From JAWXBR01 sp046595995 (GTDB lineage: Bacteria; Bacteroidota; Ignavibacteria; Kapaibacteriales; Kapaibacteriaceae): a stretch of 64,000 nt of DNA. Positions 51,560 to 59,130 of this stretch are shown in pieces. The stretch's first letter is position 1; each line of letters begins with the position of its first letter. Position numbers and translations under genes: made by a program. A model generated the notes under the pieces. It was given only the letters and a program-made list of their open reading frames with translations. It made no database searches and was not told the DNA's origin. The DNA is taken from positions 1-64,000 of the forward strand of contig JBKJNB010000083.1 of NCBI GenBank assembly GCA_046595995.1, in the 5' to 3' direction.

Positions 51560-52173
51560 GGGGGCTTGTAATGTGGATGGGGCTTGCGTTGTGCGCAGGT
51601 ATGCTTAACTCGTGTCTGTTCGTAAAGACGCCAGAAAAAGACTCAGATGCTGAAAACGCAACGCTAAGTCCGATGCCAGAACTCGAGATGAGCGACGAGC
51701 TCGTGCGTACACCTAGCGGAGACATGATTGCCCTGCTTCCGAAAGGTTGGTTGTATCTCGATGCACGCAGCGAACAGTCATCTGAGGTTATCGCCATCGC
51801 TGTAAATCCAGAGTACACGCTTAGTGCCGTGTTTGCTGCCTTGCCGGGTGAGGCATCGAAGGAACAACTTGAGAAAGAAGGCCTGCTCGGCCTTGCACGC
51901 CTTGCTTACAACAAACATGTGCGCAAGACTGCAGGCACAGCAAAACTTGTAGGAACATACTCTGTTGCCGAACTAGGTCCACGCAGGTTCGGCCTCTACG
52001 ATTTCACTGCGTCCGCCGGTAACCAGCGCACACGTTGCGCTGTGTTTACGTCGTCAGCCGGCACTCACTACGAATTCGCATTAGTACCGCTTACGGTAAC
52101 TGGCAAAGAATTGCCAACCGATGCCGACATTGCGAAAGTGTTCCGATCGATCATCGCCACGATACAGTACTAA
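51556..52173 (+). CDS. Hypothetical lipoprotein with PsbP-like domain
   Basis: This 205-residue protein has a leader ending CAGMLNSC (lipobox). An acidic linker follows, then an alpha/beta domain that begins SGDMIALLPKGWLYLD and ends DIAKVFRSIIATIQY. The strand-Lys/Arg-Gly-Trp start and terminal helix are similar to the domains in the 37554-38576 lipoprotein and the 49133-50371 TPR protein. Function unknown. It overlaps the following gene by TAATG. Confidence 0.75.
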   Translation: MRGLVMWMGLALCAGMLNSCLFVKTPEKDSDAENATLSPMPELEMSDELVRTPSGDMIALLPKGWLYLDARSEQSSEVIAIAVNPEYTLSAVFAALPGEASKEQLEKEGLLGLARLAYNKHVRKTAGTAKLVGTYSVAELGPRRFGLYDFTASAGNQRTRCAVFTSSAGTHYEFALVPLTVTGKELPTDADIAKVFRSIIATIQY

Positions 52174-52586
52174 TGGAACTGTCGCCCGATACACTTGCAG
52201 TCCTCGATTACCTCAACACGGCTGTCGAAGGCGGCTTACGCAAGAAGAATGACATCGGCACGTTACTCGAACTCGGCGCCTCGCACGATGAGCATGAGTT
52301 GTTCAACACGTTAACACAAACGGGCAAGGGGCTTTGGAATGTCTACGGCATTCTGCGTCGCACGACGCCGGGCAGTGAGGGGTATACAGTCCTTGAACGC
52401 GAATTCGGCACACTCCTGAACGATATTCGTGAGCAGTTGGCAACGCTTGTAAATCATCTCGACGACGAAGCGTTAAAGCGCTATGATGATGTGTACTTCG
52501 GGATGACGCAGGGCGTGGTGCGCAACCTCGTTGACCTTGCACATGACCTTGCAAAAGTCAAAGACCTGCAGAACGAGCGACGTTGA
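52173..52586 (+). CDS. Hypothetical helical protein
   Basis: I do not recognise this 137-residue, cytoplasmic, helix-rich protein. It begins MELSPDTLAVLDYLNTAVEG and contains LFNTLTQTGKGLWNVYGILR, then FGTLLNDIREQLATLVNHLDD and a C-terminal helix LVDLAHDLAKVKDLQNERR. Spacing to both neighbours is one-base or four-base overlap, which supports it as a real member of the chain. Confidence 0.7.
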   Translation: MELSPDTLAVLDYLNTAVEGGLRKKNDIGTLLELGASHDEHELFNTLTQTGKGLWNVYGILRRTTPGSEGYTVLEREFGTLLNDIREQLATLVNHLDDEALKRYDDVYFGMTQGVVRNLVDLAHDLAKVKDLQNERR

Positions 52587-53395
52587 TCAAATACGTCCAC
52601 TTTCTGAATCTTGACATAGTCGCCGGTGTGGCCGCGACGGGCCTACTGGCAGAGCGAGCGACGGGCGCGCATTTACCGTGGTCGTGGTGGATTGTAGTAC
52701 CGCTTAGTGCTTGGGTAGTGTATACGGTCGACCGACTCGTCGACGTAAAACTTGCACCAGCGCAGCACCCAACGTATCGGCACCAATTTCACGCGCGTCA
52801 TCGCACGGCACTCCTCGCCGCATGTGCCATCGTCGTTCCTGTCGTTGCTGTGCTTGCATTCCAAACCTTCACCGTATGGATGTTGTTTGCAGCACCTCTG
52901 TGTGTTGCCGTGATCGTAGTACATCACGTATTACAACGCGCGACAGGGAACCATCACGAAGGGTCGATTAAAGATGCTAATGTTATAATCATTTATACAT
53001 TTGCGATTTGGTTTATTCCAATTGCAGTTGGCGCGTTCAGTTTTCAGACGGCCGTTGTACTCGCTTCGTTCACGCTGGTAGTGAGCGCGATTGTGCTACA
53101 GCTAAGCATTAGCGATGCTGCATCGGACATCTCACTAGGCGTGTCGAGCTCGGCACTCGAACTGGGTACAGGCCGGGCCACGTTCCTCATGCGTCTATGC
53201 TGGACTATCGCTGGCGTTCTCGCCTTTACGCAACTGCCATACGACGTACCAATGGCCTCTGTACTCGTATGTATGTGCGTATGCACCGCTCTGCTGCCCC
53301 TTGCGTTTGCGCGTATGCAGCGTCCGCATGCACGCTTAACAGCAGAGCTCATTCTTTCTCTTCCCTACTTGCTGCTCGTTTTCCCGCGTACGTAG
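52583..53395 (+). CDS. UbiA-like membrane protein
   Basis: This 270-residue protein starts with TTG in a TTGA overlap. It has about eight membrane segments. The first cytoplasmic loop contains VVYTVDRLVDVKLAP, which resembles the DRxxD motif of UbiA-type prenyltransferases. The second Asp motif (SISDAASDISLGV) is in the position expected for the second site. Substrates are unknown. Its last 16 codons, LILSLPYLLLVFPRT plus stop, lie in a 51-bp sequence that is repeated at 56758-56808. Confidence 0.65.
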   Translation: MIKYVHFLNLDIVAGVAATGLLAERATGAHLPWSWWIVVPLSAWVVYTVDRLVDVKLAPAQHPTYRHQFHARHRTALLAACAIVVPVVAVLAFQTFTVWMLFAAPLCVAVIVVHHVLQRATGNHHEGSIKDANVIIIYTFAIWFIPIAVGAFSFQTAVVLASFTLVVSAIVLQLSISDAASDISLGVSSSALELGTGRATFLMRLCWTIAGVLAFTQLPYDVPMASVLVCMCVCTALLPLAFARMQRPHARLTAELILSLPYLLLVFPRT

Positions 53396-53397
53396 CA
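53347..53397. repeat. 51-bp direct repeat, copy A
   Basis: It is identical to copy B (56758-56808) at 45 of 51 positions, including the last 21. Forward, it encodes the C terminus of the UbiA-like protein. On the reverse strand it encodes ATYAGKRAASREEKE plus stop, parallel to the C terminus of the sigma factor encoded at copy B. Confidence 0.93.
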
Positions 53398-53435
53398 TAG
53401 GCAGCGATCTGAAGAATAACATGGTTGCTTCTTTT

Positions 53436-53466
53436 AGGATAGATTTGTCTGAAATACTTCTATCCT
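53436..53466. promoter_or_regulatory. Inverted repeat upstream of qNor
   Basis: AGGATAG (53436-53442) and CTATCCT (53460-53466) are perfect 7-bp inverted arms 17 bases apart. The right arm ends 12 bases before the GTG start. It could be an operator for a nitrosative-stress regulator or a leader hairpin. I cannot assign it to a known NsrR, NorR or NnrR motif. Confidence 0.45.
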
Positions 53467-53478
53467 TCTGGTGCTGTT

Positions 53479-55758
53479 GTGAAAAAGCGTGAGCTCATTC
53501 CGTACCTGCTGAACCCAAAGAATTGGTGGCTGCCGCTAACGGTAATCGTAACTGTAAGCTTGGCAGGCGTTGTCATGATTGGTGTGCACACGTACACAGA
53601 GGCGCCGCCCGTCCCCGACTTCGTAACGCAAAACGGACGTGTGGTGGTATCGAAGCAACAGGTCCTCGACGGACAGGCGGTCTTTCAGAAGTACGGGTTG
53701 ATGGACTATGGTAGCATGTTCGGCGACGGCGGCAATCGTGGGCCAGACTACACGGCCGAAGCGCTGCATGTTGTATCAACATCGATGCAGGCATACTATC
53801 AACAGGACACGTCGCAGGCGTCACGTGCATTATGGCTACGCACCGGCATCGGCGATTTTGTGCGCTCCGAGATCAAACGCAATCGGTACGACGTCGCTGA
53901 CAATACCGTTACCGTCTCCGACGCGCAGGCACACGCATACGTGGTGCTTGCCCAACAGTACATCGCGACATTTACCGATCCGTCGTCTACAGGTGCCTTC
54001 AAACCAACGGGATACATCACGGATGTCACAGAGATCAAGGCCTTATCCGCCTTCTTCTTTTGGGGTGCTTGGGTCTGCGGAGCTGAACGCCCTGGCGAGA
54101 CATATAGCTACACACACAACTGGCCGTATGACCCTGACGCAGGCAACACACCAACGGCGGCCACGATCATCTGGAGCTTCATCGGATCGTTAGGTCTGCT
54201 GCTTGGCCTTGGCATCGTGCTGTACTACCACGGCAAGATGGAGAGGCTCGACGATGCTGCCTATACGGCGCAGGCGAGGCCCTTCATGACAGCGACAGAC
54301 GTCGAGAAGTACGTGCCCCATGCCATCCAGCGTGCTACATATAAATTCTTCTATGTGGCTGTGCTGTTGTTCGCGTTGCAAATCGTCGCGGGTATTCTTA
54401 CGGTTCACGACTTTGTTGGCTTCGTCAACTTTTTCGGATGGTACGTCTCCGAGACATTGCCCATAACCATAACCCGCAGCTGGCACGTGCAATTGTCGAT
54501 CCTGTGGATCTCGATGTGCTGGATCGGCGGATCGTTCTTCGTTATGCCTATGCTTGTACCAGAACAAACGCGCACGCAACTGCTGCGCATTAACACCGTG
54601 TTCTGGCTGGCCATCATCATGGTGGCAGGTATGTTCGTGGGCATCTTCATGGGTCCGCACGGACTGTTGGGCGACGCATGGTACTGGCTCGGTCACCAAG
54701 GATGGGAATACGTCGAGCTTGGAAAGGTATGGCAGATCCTTCTGGCCGTCGTCCTCGCGTTATGGGCGTTTTCATTGTGGCGCGGTCTACGTCCGGTGAT
54801 GACGTTCAAGCAACCATGGGCGTTGCCGAATTGGATGGTATACGCCACGAGCAGCATCGTGGTGCTGTTGATGTCGGGCTTCATCGCAACACCCACGACG
54901 AACTTCGTTATTGCCGACTTTTGGCGCTGGTGTGTAATCCACATGTGGGCCGAGGCGTTCTTCGAGGTCTTCACCACCATCCTCATTGGTTACTTCATGG
55001 TGCTGATGGGCCTCGTGAGTTCGCGTGCTGCTGTTCGGGTAATCTACCTAGCAACGCTGCTGTTCCTTGGCTCGGGTCTGCTCGGTATCTCGCACAACTT
55101 CTACTGGAACGCCAAACCTGTAGGTACGATGGCCCTGGGCTCGGTCTTTTCGACACTGCAGGTTATTCCGCTCATTTTGCTCACGCTCGAAGCATGGCGC
55201 TTTTCAAAGCTGCCTCGTCTGCTCTTGGCCGAGCACAAAGCCGTCAGCGGCACGGAGACACACTTCGGCTTCTCCGAGGTATTCCTCTTCCTGATGGCCG
55301 TGAACTTCTGGAACTTCTTCGGCGCCGGCGTGCTGGGTTTCATCATCAACCTGCCTATCGCCAACTACTATGAGCACGGCACCTACCTGACCGTCAATCA
55401 CGGCCACGCCGCTTTAATGGGCGTCTATGGCAACCTTGCCATTGCCGCCATTCTGTTCTGCACCAAGCTGCTCATTCACCCTGACCGATGGGCGCCGCGC
55501 GTTATCCTCATCATATTCTGGTCTATCAACGTGGGCTTACTACTGATGGTCTTCCTCGACCTCTTCCCCGCGGGCATTTGGCAGCTCATGACCGTGGCCG
55601 AACAAGGACTGTGGTATGCCCGCAGCAGTGCGTTCATCGATGGCGCACCCTTCCAGACACTCACATGGATGCGCATGATTGGCGGCGCCATATTCACGCT
55701 TGGTGGTCTATGCCCCCTTGTATGGCTCGTGATGCGTGGTGCGAAGGGACGTAGGTGA
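53479..55758 (+). CDS. norB: Quinol-dependent nitric oxide reductase (qNor)
   Basis: This 759-residue protein reduces NO to N2O with electrons from quinol in the inner membrane. An N-terminal extension with a membrane anchor and periplasmic domain (residues 15-240, PVPDFVTQNGRVVVSKQQVLDGQ, KYGLMDYGSMFGDGG) precedes a 14-helix haem-copper-type core, the layout of single-subunit qNor. Family phrases include WGAWVCGAERPGETYSYTHN. Haem and FeB ligand histidines lie in RSWHVQLSILW, VIHMWAEAFFEVF and VNHGHAALMGVYG. It starts with GTG. Its stop overlaps nadA by GTGA. Regulation through the inverted repeat upstream is possible. Confidence 0.96.
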   Translation: MKKRELIPYLLNPKNWWLPLTVIVTVSLAGVVMIGVHTYTEAPPVPDFVTQNGRVVVSKQQVLDGQAVFQKYGLMDYGSMFGDGGNRGPDYTAEALHVVSTSMQAYYQQDTSQASRALWLRTGIGDFVRSEIKRNRYDVADNTVTVSDAQAHAYVVLAQQYIATFTDPSSTGAFKPTGYITDVTEIKALSAFFFWGAWVCGAERPGETYSYTHNWPYDPDAGNTPTAATIIWSFIGSLGLLLGLGIVLYYHGKMERLDDAAYTAQARPFMTATDVEKYVPHAIQRATYKFFYVAVLLFALQIVAGILTVHDFVGFVNFFGWYVSETLPITITRSWHVQLSILWISMCWIGGSFFVMPMLVPEQTRTQLLRINTVFWLAIIMVAGMFVGIFMGPHGLLGDAWYWLGHQGWEYVELGKVWQILLAVVLALWAFSLWRGLRPVMTFKQPWALPNWMVYATSSIVVLLMSGFIATPTTNFVIADFWRWCVIHMWAEAFFEVFTTILIGYFMVLMGLVSSRAAVRVIYLATLLFLGSGLLGISHNFYWNAKPVGTMALGSVFSTLQVIPLILLTLEAWRFSKLPRLLLAEHKAVSGTETHFGFSEVFLFLMAVNFWNFFGAGVLGFIINLPIANYYEHGTYLTVNHGHAALMGVYGNLAIAAILFCTKLLIHPDRWAPRVILIIFWSINVGLLLMVFLDLFPAGIWQLMTVAEQGLWYARSSAFIDGAPFQTLTWMRMIGGAIFTLGGLCPLVWLVMRGAKGRR

Positions 55759-56732
55759 ACACGGCCTTGTCGATTACAACAGACCACGATCTTGTCGAGC
55801 GCATCCGCGATGAGCTTGCTCGACAAAACGCTGTGCTCGTCGCCCACTACTACGTACGAGGCGAGTTGCAGGACCTAGCGCGTGATACGGGCGGCATTGT
55901 GGCCGACTCGCTCGAGATGGCGCGCTTTGGAAGCATACATCCTGCCAAGATGCTCGTGGTTGCCGGCGTGCGATTCATGGGTGAGACGGCCAAGATATTA
56001 AGTCCCGACAAGCGCGTGCTGATGCCAGATCTCGATGCCACATGCTCGCTAGAGCTAAGCTGCCAGCCCGATGCCTTTGCTGCAATGTGCGATGCGCACT
56101 CCGATCGCACCGTCGTGGTCTATGCCAATGCTTCAGCGGATGTGAAAGCGCAGGCTGACTGGATCGTGACGAGCTCCTGCGCTGCCAAAATCGTGCAACA
56201 CCTTCATGATCGTGGTGAGCGCATCCTATGGGCACCCGACCGACATCTGGGCAGGTATGTGCAAGGGCTGACTGGTGCTGATATGCTCATCTGGAACGGC
56301 GCCTGCATCGTGCACGACGAGTTCAAGGCTGCCGAGCTCGAAGCACTGCGTCTGCAGCATCCATCTGCCGTCGTGCTCGCGCATCCCGAAGCACCGTCTG
56401 ACGTTGTGCAGCAGGCCGATATCGTCGGGTCGACATCCATGATTCTGCAAGCCGTACTGTCGAGCGATGCACAAGAGTTCATTATTGCCACTGACATGGG
56501 CATCGCACATGCCATCAGGCGGCAAGCCCCGCACAAGACCATCATCGCAGCGCCTACATCGTCAGGATCGATTGAATGCACAAGCTGCGCTCGATGCCCT
56601 TGGATGGCGATGAACTCGCTGCAGGGTGTGTTGTCGTGCCTGCGGGACGAGACAGGAGAGATTCACCTGAACGAATCGATACGCCTGCGGGCGCTAATAC
56701 CGACGCAACGCATGCTGGAGTTCACGACGTGA
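55755..56732 (+). CDS. nadA: Quinolinate synthase NadA
   Basis: This 325-residue enzyme condenses iminoaspartate with dihydroxyacetone phosphate to quinolinate for NAD synthesis. The three cluster ligands expected for the oxygen-sensitive 4Fe-4S centre are at Cys97 (DLDATCSLE), Cys184 (WNGACIVHDEF) and the CTSCARCPWMAMN motif (Cys281 likely). AHYYVRGELQDLA and GVRFMGETAKIL are family segments. It begins with GTG in a GTGA overlap with the NO reductase gene, an unusual partner. No nadB or nadC is in the window. Confidence 0.97.
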   Translation: MNTALSITTDHDLVERIRDELARQNAVLVAHYYVRGELQDLARDTGGIVADSLEMARFGSIHPAKMLVVAGVRFMGETAKILSPDKRVLMPDLDATCSLELSCQPDAFAAMCDAHSDRTVVVYANASADVKAQADWIVTSSCAAKIVQHLHDRGERILWAPDRHLGRYVQGLTGADMLIWNGACIVHDEFKAAELEALRLQHPSAVVLAHPEAPSDVVQQADIVGSTSMILQAVLSSDAQEFIIATDMGIAHAIRRQAPHKTIIAAPTSSGSIECTSCARCPWMAMNSLQGVLSCLRDETGEIHLNESIRLRALIPTQRMLEFTT

Positions 56733-56755
56733 CGCATGCTGGAGTTCACGACGTG
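56708..56755 (+). repeat. 24-bp tandem duplication at the nadA stop
   Basis: ACGCATGCTGGAGTTCACGA starts both 56708-56731 and 56732-56755, and the full 24-bp units are identical. The first contains the nadA stop region; the second is non-coding and leads directly into copy B of the 51-bp repeat. Confidence 0.93.
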
Positions 56756-56757
56756 AC

Positions 56758-56808
56758 GCTCATTCTTTCGCTACGTTACTTGCTGAGCGTTTTCCCGCGT
56801 ACGTAGCA
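56758..56808. repeat. 51-bp direct repeat, copy B
   Basis: This is the partner of 53347-53397, 45/51 identical. On the reverse strand it encodes the end of the sigma factor (ATYAGKRSASNVAKE, stop). Forward, it would still read LILSLRYLLSVFPRT plus stop, like the end of the UbiA-like protein. Confidence 0.93.
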
Positions 56809-57284
56809 CCAAACATGCGTCGCGCCATCCGAAGAGCACGTTCGTGTCGCTTGCGCATACACTCCGCAGTAACGCCTAACCGTTTCGATGCTTCGTCGAG
56901 CGTGATGCCTTCGAGATAATGCAACCGCAACACTTCTGCATAACGTGTTGGCAATTTTTCAAACAGACGATGACTTTCAACCACTGCATCGATCTCTTCG
57001 GCCGGCTCAACATAGAGGTACTCGCGCTCGAATATTGCCCAGCCTTCGTCGCCGCCCTCTTGCGGGAATTGGTGTCGCTTCTTTCGCTTCACTGCAACAT
57101 TCAAAGCGCGCCGGGCAACACACGTCATAAACGCTTCTTCATTCAGAACCGGTTCGCGCGCCATCATTGCCCGCTCACACGTCACTAACTGAGCTGCTCC
57201 AATTGCATCGCGCACATCTTCTCTGTCAACGCCGACGAACTGCCTCGTGAGCAGCCTGTATAAAAATGCAGTCGACCGTTCCAT
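56760..57284 (-). CDS. Sigma-70 family (ECF-like) sigma factor
   Basis: This 174-residue protein has a weak region 2 (about 25-70, DVRDAIGAAQLVTCERAM ... FMTCVARRALNVAVKRKKR). Its clearer region 4 is at about 105-155 (LPTRYAEVLRLHYLEGITLDEASKRLGV then CMRKRHERALRMAR), the HTH that would contact -35 elements. The start follows GGGAGG by six bases. A perfect 10-bp inverted repeat (57300-57326) lies just upstream. Its last codons lie in the 51-bp repeat B. No anti-sigma gene is adjacent. Confidence 0.85.
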   Translation of the reverse strand: MERSTAFLYRLLTRQFVGVDREDVRDAIGAAQLVTCERAMMAREPVLNEEAFMTCVARRALNVAVKRKKRHQFPQEGGDEGWAIFEREYLYVEPAEEIDAVVESHRLFEKLPTRYAEVLRLHYLEGITLDEASKRLGVTAECMRKRHERALRMARRMFGATYAGKRSASNVAKE

Positions 57285-57299
57285 CGAAACCTCCCGTGT

Positions 57300-57326
57300 G
57301 AATACGTTGTTTTCGGCAACGTATTC
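57300..57326. promoter_or_regulatory. 10-bp inverted repeat in the sigma factor leader
   Basis: GAATACGTTG (57300-57309), a 7-base loop TTTTCGG, and CAACGTATTC (57317-57326) are perfectly complementary. It lies between the divergent sigma factor and MBL-rhodanese genes, a few bases upstream of the sigma gene's ribosome site. It could be an operator or an mRNA hairpin. Confidence 0.6.
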
Positions 57327-57389
57327 CGCGCTGAAAGCGCAACCAAGGCAGAGTGTACTAATGCAGCAACTCGGTACACGAACACCCCC

Positions 57390-57397
57390 TATCTTTG
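57390..57397 (+). promoter_or_regulatory. TAnnTTTG promoter box, near-leaderless
   Basis: TATCTTTG ends six bases before the ATG at 57404 of the MBL-rhodanese gene. A transcript initiated from it would start at or within a base or two of the start codon. Confidence 0.6.
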
Positions 57398-57403
57398 CAT
57401 CAA

Positions 57404-58810
57404 ATGTTCTTCACACGCTACTACGAACCCAACCTTGCTCACGCATCCTACCTAATTGGATGCCAAGCCACGGGTGACGCATTGGTTATCGACGCACAAC
57501 GCGACATCGATGGCTACCTCGACACAGCACGCCGAGAGCGCCTGCGCATCACGATGGTTGCTGAAACACACATCCACGCAGACTTCCTTTGCGGCAGTCG
57601 CGAACTTGCGGCCGTTACTGGTGCAGCAATGCTACTGAGCGATGAGGGTGGACCGGATTGGCAATACGACTTCGAGCACAACGGTTTGCGCGACGGAGAT
57701 GTCTTTAACGTTGGCAACCTGCGCGTCGAGGTACTGCATACGCCTGGCCATACGCCAGAACACATCTGCTTCCTCGTAACGGACACCGCTGCATCTCCGA
57801 ACCCGATTATGCTGTTCTCCGGAGACTTCGTCTTCGTCGGCGACGTGGGACGTCCGGACCTTCTCGAAAAAGTGGTGGGCGCGTCAGGCACAGCCGATAT
57901 CGGCGCACGACAGCAGTGGAGATCGCTCGAGCGCTTCCGCCAATTGCCCGATCACATTCAGGTACACCCCGCACATGGGGCGGGCTCTGCCTGCGGCAAA
58001 GCCCTGGGGGCTGTACCGTCGTCGACAGTAGGATATGAGAAGCTTGTGAATTGGGCACTTCGCCACACCGATGAAGAAGCGTTCGTTGCAGAGCTCCTTG
58101 CGGGTCAGCCCGAGCCCCCTTCCTACTTCGCACACATGAAGCGGCTTAACAGAGTAGAACGTCCGCTAAGAACCGAAGTACACATACCGCAGCGCGCCAA
58201 TTCTGCTGACATACAGGAAGCGTTGGATAGAGACGAATGGATTGTTGACACACGGCATAAATCGGCGTACGTCGTCGGACACATTCCGCATAGCGTGAAT
58301 ATCCAGGATATAAAATCGTTTACAACGTGGGCTGGATGGATGATTCCGTACACACATCCGTTCTGGCTGGTTGCACCTGAAGATCGCATCGAGTCTATAA
58401 TGCGTTGTCTGATGCGCATCGGACTCGACAACGTCGAGGGTTATCTGCCAGGCATTGAAGATTGGAAGGTCGAGGGACGCGAGTTGCACATTCTACCGCA
58501 GATGACGACAGAAGAACTTCAGGGCGTATTAGGCAGCTCCGATCTCTACGTGCTCGATGTACGTGCAACAAGCGAGAACGCACTCGGCGCGATACCAGGC
58601 GCGCACCACATTCACGGCGGATATCTCGACGAACACCTAGACGAGATTCCCCGCAACGGCACCGTTGTTGTGGCCTGCCAGGGTGGCGACCGATCTGTGG
58701 TTGCGTCGACATATCTCCGCAAAGAAGGATTCACCAACATCGTCAACTTCCCTCCCGGCTTCGGCGGATGGAAGGCTGCCGGCAAACCGATAGACGTCCC
58801 CAATAAATAA
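57404..58810 (+). CDS. Persulfide dioxygenase-like MBL protein with two rhodanese domains
   Basis: This 468-residue protein has an N-terminal metallo-beta-lactamase domain of the persulfide dioxygenase/glyoxalase II type: AETHIHADFLCGSREL, HTPGHTPEHICF, GDFVFVGDVGRPDL and VHPAHGAGSACGK. Two rhodanese domains follow. The first (about 265-350) has no active Cys in its loop (WLVAPEDR). The second (about 370-465) has CQGGDRS. Such fusions oxidise glutathione persulfide-type substrates to sulfite. The ATG at 57404 is preferred to a TTG nine bases earlier. Downstream rhodanese and TauE/SafE genes support a role in sulfide oxidation. Confidence 0.92.
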   Translation: MFFTRYYEPNLAHASYLIGCQATGDALVIDAQRDIDGYLDTARRERLRITMVAETHIHADFLCGSRELAAVTGAAMLLSDEGGPDWQYDFEHNGLRDGDVFNVGNLRVEVLHTPGHTPEHICFLVTDTAASPNPIMLFSGDFVFVGDVGRPDLLEKVVGASGTADIGARQQWRSLERFRQLPDHIQVHPAHGAGSACGKALGAVPSSTVGYEKLVNWALRHTDEEAFVAELLAGQPEPPSYFAHMKRLNRVERPLRTEVHIPQRANSADIQEALDRDEWIVDTRHKSAYVVGHIPHSVNIQDIKSFTTWAGWMIPYTHPFWLVAPEDRIESIMRCLMRIGLDNVEGYLPGIEDWKVEGRELHILPQMTTEELQGVLGSSDLYVLDVRATSENALGAIPGAHHIHGGYLDEHLDEIPRNGTVVVACQGGDRSVVASTYLRKEGFTNIVNFPPGFGGWKAAGKPIDVPNK

Positions 58811-58835
58811 TGCCCACATCTTGATCGCAGACACA

Positions 58836-59126
58836 ATGGATGAGATCTCATCGCTCGAACTCAAAGAACGTCTCGCCACGGGCGAAGACATTATTCTACT
58901 CGACGTACGCCAGCCCGAAGAACACAAAGAGAAGAACATCGCACACTCGTTGCTTATTCCTCTAAATGAATTGCCAGATCGCATAGACGAGCTCGACGGC
59001 TACAAGGGACGCGAGATAATCGTGTATTGTCGGAGTGGCAATCGGAGCGGACAGGCCATTCAGTTTCTCGAAGCGAGTGGCTACACGAAGCTTAAGAATC
59101 TGAAGGGCGGCATGCTCGCGTGGTAA
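58836..59126 (+). CDS. Single-domain rhodanese
   Basis: This 96-residue sulfurtransferase has LLDVRQPEEHKEKNIAHS and the active-site loop YCRSGNRSGQA with the catalytic Cys. It ends NLKGGMLAW, as usual for GlpE/PspE-like proteins. It follows the MBL-rhodanese gene by 25 bases. The start could also be an in-frame TTG at 58821. Confidence 0.93.
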   Translation: MDEISSLELKERLATGEDIILLDVRQPEEHKEKNIAHSLLIPLNELPDRIDELDGYKGREIIVYCRSGNRSGQAIQFLEASGYTKLKNLKGGMLAW

Positions 59127-59130
59127 GGTC

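Noticed and set aside
54190..55373. Long open frames antisense and alternate to qNor (169 and 231 codons).
   Set aside because: They lie entirely within the well-conserved norB frame, have composition typical of shadow frames, and show no ribosome site or family motif.
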